A stretch of 64,000 nt of DNA, taken from NCBI RefSeq assembly GCF_050948215.1, contig NC_135165.1:9108001-9172000 (forward strand). The letters run 5' to 3'. The translations under genes and the position numbers were made by a program. Below are positions 46,133 to 58,079 of the stretch, piece after piece. A model generated the notes under the pieces. That model did not search any database, was not told the origin of the DNA, and was given only the letters and a program-made list of their open reading frames with translations. Position 1 is the first letter of the stretch. Each line of letters starts with the position of its first letter. The stretch is from Halictus rubicundus. Taxonomy: Eukaryota; Arthropoda; Insecta; Hymenoptera; Halictidae.

Positions 46133-47739
46133 CAGTCGGCCACGAAAATATTCGGACATCACTATAGTTTTGACTATTATAGTCCGTACTTCAGAAATTT
46201 ATGCAATAAAAATAAAAAGAGGTTTCATGTATGTTACTATGCAGTGTATAGTTAACAAAAACATAAGAGATATTTATTTACGATAAGTGATTACATAAAT
46301 AATAAAAGAAAAATGGAAAGTACGCTCGGTTTCATGTCACGAAAATATTCGGACACTTGCTATACTTCTCAAGTTACCAGGTTCCAGGAACTGACTGAAA
46401 CAATGTTTGTAAACATATCATTCATACTATGTACAGAATATGTTAGAGATCGAATATTTGTCAGTCTTGCTCAAAATTTGTGCGAAATGGATCGGAAAAG
46501 TAAGAACACGTCATTTGATATGCGACAATTAGTAATTTTTCATCGGGAAAAGGGGAAATCGATTCGCAAAATTGCAAATTTATTAAATGTTAGTAACAGC
46601 ACGGTATGCGATATTGTGCGAAGTTACGATCCTCAATACTCGTGATAAACGCTCCATAATTAGGAGAATCAAATGTGATCCTCGGATAAGCGCTCCAAAG
46701 TTAGCAGCTGAATTAAATAATGACCGTGGAATATCAGTGCATCCGGAAAACATAAGAAGAGTTTTACGATCAGAGGGCTATAATGGAAGAATAGCTCGAA
46801 AAAAGCCGTATATTAACGCGAACAACAGGATGAAGAGACTAAATTTTGCAAAAAACTATATTTCAAAGGAAAGTCAGTGGTGAGAAGACGTAATTTTCGC
46901 GGACGAGTCCAACTTCAATATTTATGGAAGCGATGGAAGAATTAGAGTATGGCGGAAATCAAAAGAAGAATTAAATCCGAGACATTTGCAGCCGACTGTG
47001 AAACACGGTGGTGGGTCTGTGATGGTGTGGGGCTGTATTTCGGCCCATGGAGTAGGCGAATTAGTTTTTATCGACGACATCCTCGATAAAAATAAGTATC
47101 TGCACATTTTGCAAAACAATTAAAAAAAAAGTGCTGATAATATGGGACTTCAAAGTGAGATAAAATTTTATTAGGATAACGACCCAAAGCACAAATTGCG
47201 TATTGTGCAAGAATTCTTATTATACACTTGCAAGAATGTCCTCCACCCACCACAGCAATCGCCAGATTTGAATCCCATTGAAAATTTATGGGATGAATTA
47301 GATCGCCGAATTCGAACAACTCCCATAAACAATAAGAATGAACTAAAAGACGTCTGCAAGAAGAATGGCTACGTATTGGGCAAGATTATTTAAAAAGAAT
47401 AATTTCTAATATGCCAATGTGATTACGGCACGTCATAAAACATATGGGATATCCAACAAAATATTAATTTATAAAAACAAGATTTATATATAGTGTTATA
47501 AACTTAGATTTGATAGTGTCCGAATATTTTCGTGACATGAAAATGAGCGTACTGTCCACTTCTCTTTTATTATTTATGTAATCACTTATCGTAAATAAAT
47601 ATCTCTTATGTTTTTGTTAACTACATACTGCATAGTAACATACGTGAAACCTCTTTTTGTTCTTATTGCATAAATTTCTGAAGTACGGACTATAATATTA
47701 AAAAATATAGTGGTGTCCGAATATTTTCGTGACCGACTG
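46133..47739 (+). mobile_element. 1.6-kb Tc1-like transposon, nearly complete but dead
   Basis: Ends CAGTCGGCCACGAAAATATT and complement are flanked by TA at 46131-46132 and 47740-47741. Terminal inverted repeats of about 220 bp carry a second internal copy of the end motif (CACGAAAATATTCGGACAC near 46338, complement near 47517), an IR/DR arrangement. The transposase is interrupted. Confidence 0.9.
46485..47393 (+). pseudogene. Tc1 transposase (DD34E type), frameshifted
   Basis: Begins MDRKSKNTSFDMRQLVIFHR with a paired-like HTH (KGKSIRKIANLLNVSNSTV). A +1 shift near 46640 continues through KRSIIRRIKCDPRISAPKLA and the second HTH. A stop near 46881 precedes FADESNFNIY (first Asp). GGGSVMVWGCIS is followed by damage near 47120-47170, then DNDPKHK (second Asp) and PQQSPDLNPIENLWDEL (third acidic residue, Glu). 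The DDE triad is still readable but lies in three frames with several stops. Confidence 0.85.
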
Positions 47740-47741
47740 TA

Positions 47742-48614
47742 TGTAATTGATGCAAATCTACAAAATGTATTTTTTAAATTGCCAATTGCAAATTGTAAAT
47801 AAAAATAGTGACTGTATTATATTATTCTGTTTTTTGTAAAGTTCGCTTTAATAAAGATTGTTTGGTTTTTATGTATGATGAATTATGTATAATGAATCAG
47901 GAAGTTTTTGTGTTTATACTCTGAAAAAAAAGATTTCATTATAATTAATGGAACCCAGTGGATTATACATTTTTTATATGTTCCATTTAATTGTCCGGGG
48001 CTACCCGCCTTTCTCTTACGTGAAACAGTGTGGGGCCACTAACGTAAAATCATTGCCGAACCCGGACCTTGGAGGTTTTCCAAGTCCCTCAAATTTGAGC
48101 GTCACAAAGAGACATATGAATATTCGTGCATGTATGTATGTATGTATCTTTCTAGTTGGCGAGAGGCAACGTTGGCCGCAGGAAAGAGAGGGAAAGAGGG
48201 ACACACAGTGGAGGAGGGGGCTCGAGGGGGAAAGGAAAAGATCTCGATGGCCTCGGCGTGCCAGCTCTGCCTCGCGAGGAGCACACCATCGAGTGAAAGT
48301 GGGATTTTGCTTTCTAGCTGTGGCCAGTGACAAACGCGTCGTCCTCGCTAGCATTTCGCATCCTTTCGTTTAGTTTCGTATTGTTTCTTCTACGGCGACG
48401 ATGTTTCCGTGCGTCGTTCATTCATAGCCATCGACGCGACGACAAGCTAGTCAAGTCGGGATATCAAGTACCCGCTCGAAATCAACGACGGTGAACGATG
48501 ACAGTGTTGTTCTGACAGCTCGGGCGAACTGCCTCAAGATCTTGTCGTTTACAAGAAGTGCCGTTTCACCGATAGTACGCGCGTGTGCTGGCTTCGGACA
48601 GTGCCGCAGGAAAA
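47742..48614 (+). promoter_or_regulatory. CpG-richer upstream region and 5' UTR of signal-peptide exon
   Basis: Composition changes at about 48150 from AT-rich to purine-rich and CpG-rich sequence (for example CGACGCGACGACAAGC near 48434). This continues to the ATG at 48615 and is typical of an arthropod promoter plus 5' UTR. An (ATGT)n run lies at 48130-48146. No TATA box seen. Confidence 0.4.
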
Positions 48615-48711
48615 ATGTCGAGGCGCAAAGGGACCGACAGCTGGTCCAACAGACCAATTCTAACTTGTTTCATCCTTTTATGCTGTTTTCTCGTGGTCGG
48701 CTGTCAACAAG
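48615..48711 (+). CDS. First coding exon of a secreted or membrane protein (signal peptide), gene continues beyond window
   Basis: ATG within AAAAATGTCG opens MSRRKGTDSWSNRPILTCFI, continuing LLCCFLVVGCQQ: a basic n-region and a hydrophobic core (about residues 15-29) typical of a signal peptide. The frame meets a strong donor CAAG|GTACGT after 32 codons plus one base (phase 1), the phase common after signal peptides of Ig, cadherin or EGF-type receptors. No downstream exon was identified up to 64000, so a very long first intron is implied. Without splicing the frame would run to 48860. Identity not recognised. Confidence 0.5.
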
Positions 48712-48911
48712 GTACGTTTCAGCAAATGTACCCGCGCTACTCGGGCACTTTCATGCCCCACTTTGCCCACGTACCTCCAGTATTGCCAAGAAGAAACGGC
48801 GACATTCCCATCTACGTGTGCAACAATATTCTGCGGTCACGGTGTCTGACGCACGTGTGACGTCTTATGTCTGTGTCTTGTCTTGTAATTTCTTCGGATT
48901 TTCCAAAGTAG

Positions 48912-49134
48912 GGCACATAGTATAAAATATCAAAAACCGCTATTTTTTACCTTTTCCATGCCCGTGCAAGTACCATGTTCATATGATTCATATAATTAAT
49001 TTCTTGGATGGATATTATATCGAATTCTAAATAACATGCATGGATTTCCATGAAAGAGTTCTTACCCCTCTGCTGTATTTGTCTTCGTCGCTGTCATCAT
49101 TGAGTACGGTTTTTGATTTTTTTAACTATGTGCC
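48912..49134. mobile_element. ~223-bp MITE
   Basis: Terminal inverted repeats of about 28 bp: GGCACATAGT...ATCAAAAACCG at the left, CGGTTTTTGAT...ACTATGTGCC at the right. No target duplication confirmed. Located 200 bases into the presumed first intron of the signal-peptide gene. Confidence 0.65.
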
Positions 49135-50115
49135 ATCACTTTGAAAACTCTGAAAAAATTATATGTTAACAACCATAATGAGATGCTAAAATTGTAAGAA
49201 TATAAACTTCGTTTCTCATAACTTCTACAAGAAATCGGCATTTCGAAAGTTTTCCTATTTTTTAAAATTCGATTTCGAAACTAAAAATTCCGGAAAAATT
49301 CATAGATGTGCATTCTAATAGCTAAGATATGCCCGATTTTTTCAGAATTTTCAATTGAAGAGGATAAGAGAAATTATGGAAAAACCTGATTTTATTTCGA
49401 TAAGCTATCGAATGATTTATTGCAAATTCAATTTGATTTGGGGGGACTTTTGACTTCCTTATCCGGCTACACCCTTTCATATAGAAATTTAAATGTGTCA
49501 CCTACGGAATTAAGTCAGCATCAAGATATTGCCATAAGTAGACTACGGATTTTTATGCAATTTTCAGTTTTTGTAGACAAATATTAAGAAAGTGGAACTA
49601 TGTAAAATCTTATTTTTATAGTGGCCTTTGTAGATCTTAAATAGATAAAAATCGTACAAAATTCTGTCGAATTTTATATTCTAGCATTTTTTAAATATTT
49701 CTCGAACCATAAATGTATAAAGAAGCGCAGTCTAGTCATAAGCATTATACTCAACTTTTTCAGATTTTTTGCTTTGGTGCGCCGTAGTTAAAAAAATAAA
49801 AACCAATTCTTACGACGTTTTTTCAAAGTTACACTGATGTTTTTGCAACGGAAACATCGAGAAAAGTTCCCTAATATGAGGCTCAATACCTGTAATATGT
49901 CAGATTTTTTCCAGAATTTGTTATTGTGATTGAAATGGGGAAGACGGGAGAAAAATTGGTTTTTTAATTTTTCCCTCTAACTACCCCTTACTGAAATATA
50001 GCAGAAAGTTTGCTTTCTTGGTAGGCTATCGAATGGTTCATGTCTGAATAAAATCAGCCGGGGAGCAATTTTGACCCCAAAAACTCGGTCAGAGCCTTTC
50101 TCCTCCCTATCCGAC
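49135..50115 (-). repeat. Two diverged arms of the AAAGGGCCTAGCC family
   Basis: On the minus strand, AAAGGGTGTAGCCGGATAAG ends one copy at about 49486. A second copy ends near 50100 (complement of CAGAGCCTTTCTCC...CCTATCCGA). Both retain family sub-motifs such as CAGAATTTT and ATCGAATGGTTCAT. Tandem remnants of the element described at 22861. Confidence 0.5.
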
Positions 50116-50219
50116 CCAATGTTGTACAATGTCGATATTTCTTGTATTCAAAGCCAGAATATAAGTAAACGCTTAAACGCTGAAATCTCCTACTTAAATC
50201 TCTTATTGGGAGATTCTGC

Positions 50220-51058
50220 ATTATGGAAGCAAAAAAAATTGTGGGAGACCGTTAACATTATCAGAACGAGATAAAAGGGCTATTATTCGTATTGCTTCGA
50301 ACTCAATATTGAGATCACGTGCAATTGCTAAAAAAACAGGCATCACTGCAAATGTCCAAGGTGTTCGGCGTGTTCTTCAGACGTGTAAGTTTATTCAAAG
50401 ATTGAAAATGAAGTAAAAACCTCCGTTAACAAAACATAAGGAGCAGCGATTAACATTTGCAAAAGAACTTATTCACTGGAAGAAGAAATGAAGACGTATT
50501 TTATTTACGGACGAAAAGAAGTTCAATATGGACGGCCCAGATGCATTTTCATTCTATTATCACGACTTAAGAAGAAAGAATTGTAAAAAAACGAAGAAAA
50601 ATGGGTGGGGGTGGTGTGATGATCTGGGCCGGAATTGGATACAAAGGTAAAACAGATGTACAGTTTCTTGAAGGAAAAATGAATAGTCAGAAATATATAA
50701 ATCTAATCTTGCAACAAATTAACGAACATGCACAACGAATTACCAAAGGCAAATTTATTGCAAATTTTCAACACCGAGCTAAAATCGTAGAACAATTTTT
50801 TCAAAGAGAAAATGTATCAGTTATACCATGGCCTGTACAGTCCCTGCACCTGAATATTATTGAAAATTGTTGGGAGAACTCGTACGAGCTGTATATAAGA
50901 ATGGAAAAAAGTACAATAATATTCAACAATTAAAAGAAGCTATTAAGGTAAAATGGGGTAATTTGTCGCAAGATACAATTAAAAAGTTATATAAATCCTT
51001 ACTAAATCAGACGCTCGAAGTAGTAGAAAATAAAGGCGGATACACCCATTATTAATTT
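50220..51058 (+). pseudogene. Tc3-like transposase remnant
   Basis: After a frameshift, LSERDKRAIIRIASNSILRS and RAIAKKTGITANVQGVRRVL (HTH) lead to FTDEKKFNMDGPD (first Asp). Next are GGGGVMIWAGIGYKGKTDVQF, LEGKMNSQKYINLIL, a degraded second-Asp region (FIANFQHRAKIV in place of FQQDNAPIH) and HLNIIENCW (third acidic residue, Glu). The C-terminus continues in another frame to GGYTHY at 51055. Stops and the lost second Asp show it is inactive. Confidence 0.82.
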
Positions 51059-52640
51059 GCTGTTAATTATTATGTAACTTTCTTATTTGTGAAAATATAT
51101 GTATAAATTTTGTAAGTGCGCTATCATTTCGCCCTCAGCATTTGTATATTTCTTCTACTTGCTCAAAAAGCTAGCGAGGTCAACCTTATTTACAAAGAGG
51201 TTTCGTCTCTGTGCATCATAACGATTATGATATTATGTGCTGCATACAAAAATTCTAAATGATCTTGGAGAAATTAAAAATAGCACGCATGTGCTATCAT
51301 TTTTTCCGGAACTGTACATACATACGAAGCCTTTAAAAATAGCATTTCATAATCCAGCATTTAGCTTTTTTTGAACAAATTTTTTTAAACATATTTTTTA
51401 GGGTATTTGACTAGACTCATTGTTCTTCGTACCGAAATTCAATTTAACAGCGTCCAATTGAAATAAATTACTAAGAGTTGAATAGCTCAATGATCTCTGA
51501 AATTCTCAGTCAAAGTGGACTCAATACTTAACAATACTGGTTTTAATACATGGTTATTTTAGATTATATTAGCACAGTTAGTTTTTGTTGATTTGAAAGT
51601 TACTTTTGTCCAGCTAAAAAGGCCATTCGTCACAATGTGGGCACCGACGAGATATATATAAAGACTGCCAGCCCCCGTGTTAAACTGCGAGTCTCAAAGT
51701 GGGTCCCAGGTGGGTACTGGGAGCGGTCGGTAACGGCCCCAATGTCGAGATACTCTCGTCGGTTGTGGAACTAAGAACGTGGAACTATCACTGATCTCAA
51801 ATACCAACATCGCTAAACATGCCGCGCTCGCTACCTAAATAGAACATTTGCTCGTGAATTACGGAAAAAACGTCAGTGATAGAGGAAATAAATAAACGTA
51901 TAATGCGTAGAATGAAAATAATTATCTTTTATTGTATAATTTCATTACACTCTTATTGCCTTCTTATTTTCCATATTGTTCACCATTGTAATCATTATTT
52001 TATAATCGATAACTTATAGGTGTAATTAGTTAATTTGGAACTTCTTGCGATATTTATAAAATAATGATTATTCAACAAAATATATTCTGTAATAGTTATA
52101 GAATAAAAAAAAAGAATAAATACAATATTCAAGTAATTACAAAATTCAATCGTTCTTATTGTGATCCGTAGTAAAAAACAGAAAATTAATTTTTTTACTT
52201 ATTTAACCGATAATACCACTTCTAATGCTGGACTGCAATTATTCAAGTAGAGGTAGTAACGAAATGAAAGTGTTAAGTAATGAAACTAACTTTCGACGGA
52301 TCATATCCATATAATGCTATTTGGTGGCAGTATTATTGATAATTGTAGATACAAACGCACAGATACACAGATTCTTATATCTTGCAATGCACGTTGTTTT
52401 TTCTCCGTCAACTGATTTCGATGAAATTTTCAGTTTGTGTATCACTAACATAGAGGAAAAGACACATATTTTAAATTTTTATTGCGAATTTAAATAAAAA
52501 AGTTTTGAAAAGTGTCAAAGTCATTTTAAGTTTTATTTATAATTGTATTGTTTGCTATTTTTTATACCTTATATTGTAGTATTGTTTCTTTACATTTTAT
52601 ATTTTTTATATTTTATGAGCAATAAACATTATGTATAATC
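51059..52640. other. Repeat-derived and AT-rich spacer
   Basis: A GC-richer block at 51620-51830 starts with a 33-bp sequence (51641-51673) that is exactly repeated in inverse orientation at 55355-55387. It contains TATATATAAAGACTGCC, which looks like a TATA core promoter. The rest is AT-rich without recognised features. Confidence 0.45.
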
Positions 52641-52656
52641 AATAATTGTATTGTTA

Positions 52657-52731
52657 GTAGGCAGGATTTGAACCCCGGCTGTCCGGCTAAAAACTTCACA
52701 CGCTACAGTCCCACAAAACTGAATCTTGTTT
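52657..52731 (-). mobile_element. 75-bp tRNA-derived retroinsertion with 16-bp target duplication
   Basis: AATAATTGTATTGTTA flanks it exactly at 52641-52656 and 52732-52747. On the minus strand it has a B box GGTTCAAATCC (52664-52674) and TGGGACTGTAGC, resembling the anticodon arm of tRNA-Tyr. Stem pairing is degraded, so it is a tRNA pseudogene or minimal SINE. Confidence 0.5.
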
Positions 52732-52884
52732 AATAATTGTATTGTTAAATTTCATTTTCTGTCAGTAATTGTCAATACATATACAATACATTAGTAACCA
52801 CATCTAGACTTTTGCCCGAAATTCGGCAATTTGTCCGCACTGTGCAACGCGGCGAAAAGCGAGCAGTCGAACTCGAGGCGAGAA

Positions 52885-53065
52885 GGACTCTCCGCGTCTC
52901 TTTCTTTTCATACGCTGTCGTTCTTCGTGTCCGAAACTTCAATCGTTCATTCCACAAGTAAATATCATCGGAATTATAGCACATTTGGTTTCATTTTAAT
53001 CAGAAAAATACCACGAATATGTTGGTAAAAGTTTCATAAAAAAATAACGAAAGATAAAGAAGTTT
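52885..53065 (+). repeat. Dispersed repeat matching 11750-11935
   Basis: Shared stretches include TCTCCGCGTCTCTTT, CATACGCTGTC, GTTCATTCCACAAGTAA and CCACGAATATGTTGGT. Both copies are in plus orientation. Confidence 0.65.
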
Positions 53066-53243
53066 TGTAATTGGATTAGTAGTGGTCTTCTGGTCTCACA
53101 CCGATATAGCCGACAATGTGCGGCCCACTCCTCGGCGATGACACGACGGTTCTCGAGTTTCGCTGTCCGCTTCTCCGTGCAACATTATATCGGAGACGGA
53201 TATTCACTCCGTTTGAATGCCAGTGATTTTGGTGTGCCATAGG

Positions 53244-55162
53244 CAGAGTTGGGCATTATTTAGATAAAAAATTATTTAAATGCCGATTCGAATAAAGGAT
53301 ACTTTATCTTTATTCGTTATTCGAAGGTTCGAATAAAAAAAGTATCTTTATTCGACGAGTATCGGATAAATAATTTTATTCGACGAGAATTTATCCGACG
53401 AAAAAAGTGTTAGAAAAATCGAAGTAAGCAAACGGTCGAGGCAGGCCATGTGGTTTTTGTCAGCGCGTTGCCCTTTCCCAAGGGAAAGTCCTTTAGCTTG
53501 GAGGTGTCATAAACAAAGAGGCATACTGTCGAAGGCGTTCTCACGGCTGAGGATTTTTGGGACAGCAGGACATTCTTATTCTGACTGTCGTCGTGTACGG
53601 TTGTCGCGAATAAAGATTCATAGTATTTTGTAATACGCCCACATTTATTTAATTTAACGATATCGCGTTATCTATCTTCCTAGTACTTTCTTACAAAAGA
53701 TAATTTTTTTTATTCGAAGCGGATTGATTTGAACTTCGAATCATTTTTTCATCTTTTATCTGTATCTTTTATTCGAAGGCTTCGAATAAATCTTCGAATA
53801 ACTTTTGCCGAGCGCTGAGCTTCAAAGACCCAGCGACGACAGACGACATACAATGTAAGCGGATGGAGAATCGCGCACGAATGAAAGTTTAAACTTTTAG
53901 ATTTTTCAATATACCCTGATAAAATTGTGACGAGCGAATGGAGGGGATTTTCCTGATGAAAATGAGGTCAAATTCGAGTATAATCGAACAAGTTTCACTG
54001 ATACGTAATGTTACGATAAAAATTACAATCTCATTAAAGACAGTCCAAATGATGTCGTGTTTGGACTCATTTTGATCGGGATAAGCTCTACAACTCATTC
54101 GTATTAACAATATTGTTCTGATTAAAAACATAAAAGCATAAATTGCCAATAATGCTGGATTCTCCATCTGCTTACATTGTAGGCTGTTGGTCGGTCGCTG
54201 GTCTTTGAAGTCCCGAGCTCATAGAGTCGCGAGATATGGGTGTGAAACAACTACCAATACAATTGCAAAACTTGTTTATTTTTCATTATTTTTTTATGGG
54301 ACTTGCGCCAACTAATTCGTGGCATTCTTCTGATTAAAATGACACTAAACGCGGTACAAATTGGACTGTGTTTAATATTTTTAATTGTAGATATATTCGA
54401 AGGCTTCGAATAAATCTTCGGATAACTTTTGCCAGCTCGACGAATAAACGGCGACGACGGCCGACGAGGACAGACGAGCGCCGAACGTCGAAGACCCAGC
54501 GACTACCAAACAGCATACAATGTAAACGGATGGAGGATCGAACATTATTAGCAATTTATGCTTTTATGTTTTTAATCAGAACAATATTGTTAATACGAAT
54601 GAGTTTTAGGGTTTATCCCGATCAAAATGAGTCCAAACACGACATCATTTTGGACTGTCTTTAATGAGATTGTAATTTTTATCGTTACATTACGTATCAA
54701 TGAAACTTGTTCGATTACACTGGAATTTGACCATATTTTCATCAGAAAAATCCCCTCCATTCGCTCGTCACAATTTTATGAGGATATATTGATAATTCTA
54801 AAAGTTTAAACTTTCATTCGTGCGCGATTCTCCATCCGCTTACATTGTATGTCGTTTGTCGTCGCTGGGTCTTTGAATCTCGGCGCTCGGTAAAAGTAAT
54901 TCGAAGATTTATTAGAAGCCTTCGAATAGAAAATACAGATAAAAGATGAAAAAATGATTCGAAGTTCGAATAAATCCGCTTCGAATAAAAAAAATTATCT
55001 TTATTCGTCGGATAAATTCTCGTCGAATAAAATTATTTATTCGATACTCGTTGAATAAAGATACTTTTTTTATTCGAACCTTTGAATAAGGAAATAAACA
55101 TTTTTTTAACTTTTATTCGTTATTCTTAATTTTTATTTAGATAAATATTTTGCCCAACTCTG
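53244..55162. mobile_element. hAT-like fold-back element with very long inverted arms
   Basis: Ends CAGAGTTGGGCA (53244) and TGCCCAACTCTG (to 55162) match the CAGxGxTGGGCA termini of many insect hAT elements. The left arm (53244-53403 plus 53700 to about 54220) is the inverse of about 54460-55162. The left arm is split by the putative solo LTR. Many TTCGAATAAA-type subterminal motifs are present. The core (54220-54460) carries the TTTTATGGGACTTGCGCC module of the 11425 family. No transposase ORF and no target duplication were found. Confidence 0.75.
53408..53695 (+). mobile_element. Putative 288-bp solo LTR inside the hAT-like arm
   Basis: Begins TGTTAG and ends CTTACA, flanked by AAAG on both sides (53404-53407, 53696-53699). 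It contains AATAAAGATTCATAG near 53600 as a polyadenylation signal. It is absent from the opposite arm, so it is younger than the palindrome. Internal retrotransposon sequence is missing, as expected after LTR-LTR recombination. Confidence 0.6.
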
Positions 55163-57061
55163 GTCGAAAAATGTAACATTTGATAATCGATATGGGTCCG
55201 TGATGATTCACCTTCTCACCGACGAGAATTTCCTTAGTGGCCTTCTGCACCGACGAAATACCGTCATTGGCCTTCTGTTTCTTACTCCAGCCAAAATCTA
55301 TCCTAGAGGGCGGTAGAAAACACCGTATTTTTCGAGCGACACATTCTCCCGTAAGGCTGGCAGTCTTTATATATATCTCGTCGGTGCTGTGGGCCGGCTC
55401 GACTATGTTTGGAAATCTACGTTATCGACATCACTATGTGCTTATGCTGCCATCTAGCGGCTCCGCTCGTTGGTCGACGCGCGACGCTATGTACATACCA
55501 ACATGGCGGCGTCCTTATCTGTAAAAAACGCTTAAAACCTCTCAACTTCAAACACGCATAACTTTTGAACCAGTAAATTCCTAATATTAAAACTGGGTTT
55601 TTGGTATTTTTTCGTAAAAATCTATAGGATTGTGTAAAAAAAGTTAAAAATCTCTGGATCCTGCAAGTGAAGTTTAACCTTTAATAAAAAGGAGGTTAAG
55701 TTAGAATAAATGTATTTATTTACATATTTTAATGTTTATACTATAGAAAATTTTCAAAAATCTTATGATAATATACACGCAAACAATGTATAAACAATTT
55801 TGGATCTGCCTTGCAACAAAAGTTTTCTATAAGACATGATCTTGCAGGTTTTAAGCAATCTGAAATGTATAATACTAATAAATGATATTTATTTTTAAAT
55901 TAATAATATTTAAGTTTACATAAACCTAATAAGTATAATTCTAGCTTAACCTTTCATTCTTCCATTCATTCATTCATCACTGCCATTCCCATTCTTCGTT
56001 TCCTATATCTACTATGTAAGTATACTTACTATAATACAACATACTCTATTGTAATATAATATGTATATTTGTATTATAAAATACGCTAAACTGCTCTTTT
56101 TTACTTTAGCTATGTATTTACGCATGTATCCGGAATCGCCGGTATTTCCCCAAAACGCGAAGTACGCATGTACTATCATTTTACGCCATGAGAGCTGTAG
56201 CACATTCAGCGGATTAAAACAGCCTCGGAAAGTTACCGGACTTTCGTTTCGATTTTCATTGACGCATTAACATTTCATGCCTATCAGGTGGTGAGAGAAG
56301 CAAGCGGTACACAGAATACAAATCAAGCGTCACAGAAAGTCTGTGGCCAGTGGATAGTGACAACTGAGAACCTTACATTGACGGCCCACAGGATTACATG
56401 AATATCGCCTACCTGATTTACCTGCGTTACAGCGTCAAAGTCGAACAGAACATTTGAACGATCGCGGTCGAACAAATTCCGCGTCCCGGCGACATGACAG
56501 CGTCGATTACAAATCACCCAGTAACAATGTGTGCACTGAGGAATCGAAAGGAGCCACAAGGGCGACAAAAATTCAACCAAACATCCCACCAATCTCCCGC
56601 GGTCCCGCCAGTTCATGAAGACGTTCGGGTTCTCTCCTCTGCGCTCTGTTGCGCTCCTTTGCGCTGTGTTGCCAAATTAACACTTATCTTCCATTCTACC
56701 CTTCCCCTTCTAGAACGTTATTCCCCCATTTTCCGGCGGCGAACATCCCTACGCTTCCTCCACGATTCGCTTACGTGACGCGTTTCGTCTCTGTCGTGCA
56801 TGCGTCACAATATCCCATGACTAATCCGGTTATGACACAGAGAGAGGGTAACTGTATTCCTCTCGATTTTTCCAGCCTGGGGACACTACCTCTGTGCTCC
56901 TCTGTACTTTGTTCGTGTAAGGGTCGATTTATACTTCCGGAGACGGTCCGAAGAGCGTGGAAGCGCTAGATCCAAAAGTAGAGTAACCGAATGTCTGTCG
57001 ACAAAACGTCCACGTTCGTGCCGATAGTTCTTCTCGTCTGAATCGGGAAACGGTTGATCAT
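55163..57061. other. Mixed spacer with repeat fragments
   Basis: Holds the inverse copy of the 33-bp promoter-like sequence (55355-55387) and the 55490-55690 repeat. A GC-moderate region at 56300-57050 has several short open frames on both strands (for example 56494-56778, 56649-56969) without recognisable domains. No gene supported. Confidence 0.4.
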
Positions 57062-57310
57062 TACCAGATGGCCTTTCGAGAGTGCGTTGACCGTTCCCTG
57101 CTGTGCGTGGCACAAAAAAAAAAAGGTTTTTCGGAGCTCCACAATTCCTTAGGTAAACTATCGGTATCTCTCCTCTACAACATCATGGAGATAGGAATCG
57201 TTCCTGCCATTTGGTGAAACAGCATCGCGCATTCTTATATTGTGCGTAAATTATGCATATTTATATTGCAAAAACGAGAATAGCTGTTATTTTTTATAGG
57301 AAATATCCAC
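57062..57310 (-). repeat. Dispersed ~250-bp repeat, copy 2
   Basis: Inverse of 29853-30115 along nearly its whole length (CTCTACAACATCATGGAGAT, AGGTAAACTATCGGTATCTC). Confidence 0.75.
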
Positions 57311-58079
57311 ATTAGGACGGGGATCATTCCATGTGAATCAGATCATTTTTTTGGGATTGTCTCGAATTTTTATGACATTGAAATATGTTGTAGTCCAAGA
57401 GAAAATGGTAGATGGGGGTTGAGCCATTGATTTTCTTATCGACGAAATTGTTTAAAAGATACAGATCATCAAAGTTTGGCATTTTGGACGAGCTGTGCGA
57501 AAACTACCTCCAAATTACATTTTATATCACAGTTATTATTAACGATAGAAACTTTCTTTTTAATTGTTATCACAAAAGACTTTTTAAATCATTTATCATT
57601 GTGTAAGCAAATGTCATTTCTTAATGCAAAAATATTAGAACTGTCTTTGTTTTGGGTACATAGAATTACTGGATATTCTTCAGAAATTCTGAAATAGGGT
57701 CGACAGCGTTTGTCCTAAAATTACAACTTGCACGTATTAAAAAAAAAGAACACGGGGAAAGAGGACGCGGGATGTCATTTATTTTACCTAAACTGTTGTT
57801 GAGGCGTCGTGCACTCCGAGTGTACAGTAAAGGTTAATACCATCCATAGTACAAAGGACATTGGTTTCTCCATCCCGTCGGTGAATAACGGTCGATCAGT
57901 CGGTGCACTTACCTGAAATTACCTGAATCGGTAGACGCCGCGTCCTTTGCCGGTCTTACCTGACCCCAATTTTTGAGGCTTTGCAAATGCAAAAACGAAA
58001 TTTCAAAGATGAAGCATCGAATTAATACTTTCTAATAACAAAAAGTTATTACAGTTCTAGGTAAAACTTTAATTTTCGA
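57311..58079. other. Spacer
   Basis: No recognised gene. A GC-moderate section at 57800-57960 is unexplained. Confidence 0.35.

Noticed and set aside
48016..48354. 112-codon minus-strand ORF opposite the 48-kb promoter region
   Set aside because: Opposes the 5' UTR of the signal-peptide exon; low-complexity Ser/Pro/Arg composition, no domain.
56494..56969. Two overlapping ORFs near 56.5-57.0 kb
   Set aside because: No recognisable motif, no splice-site support, region contains diverged repeats.
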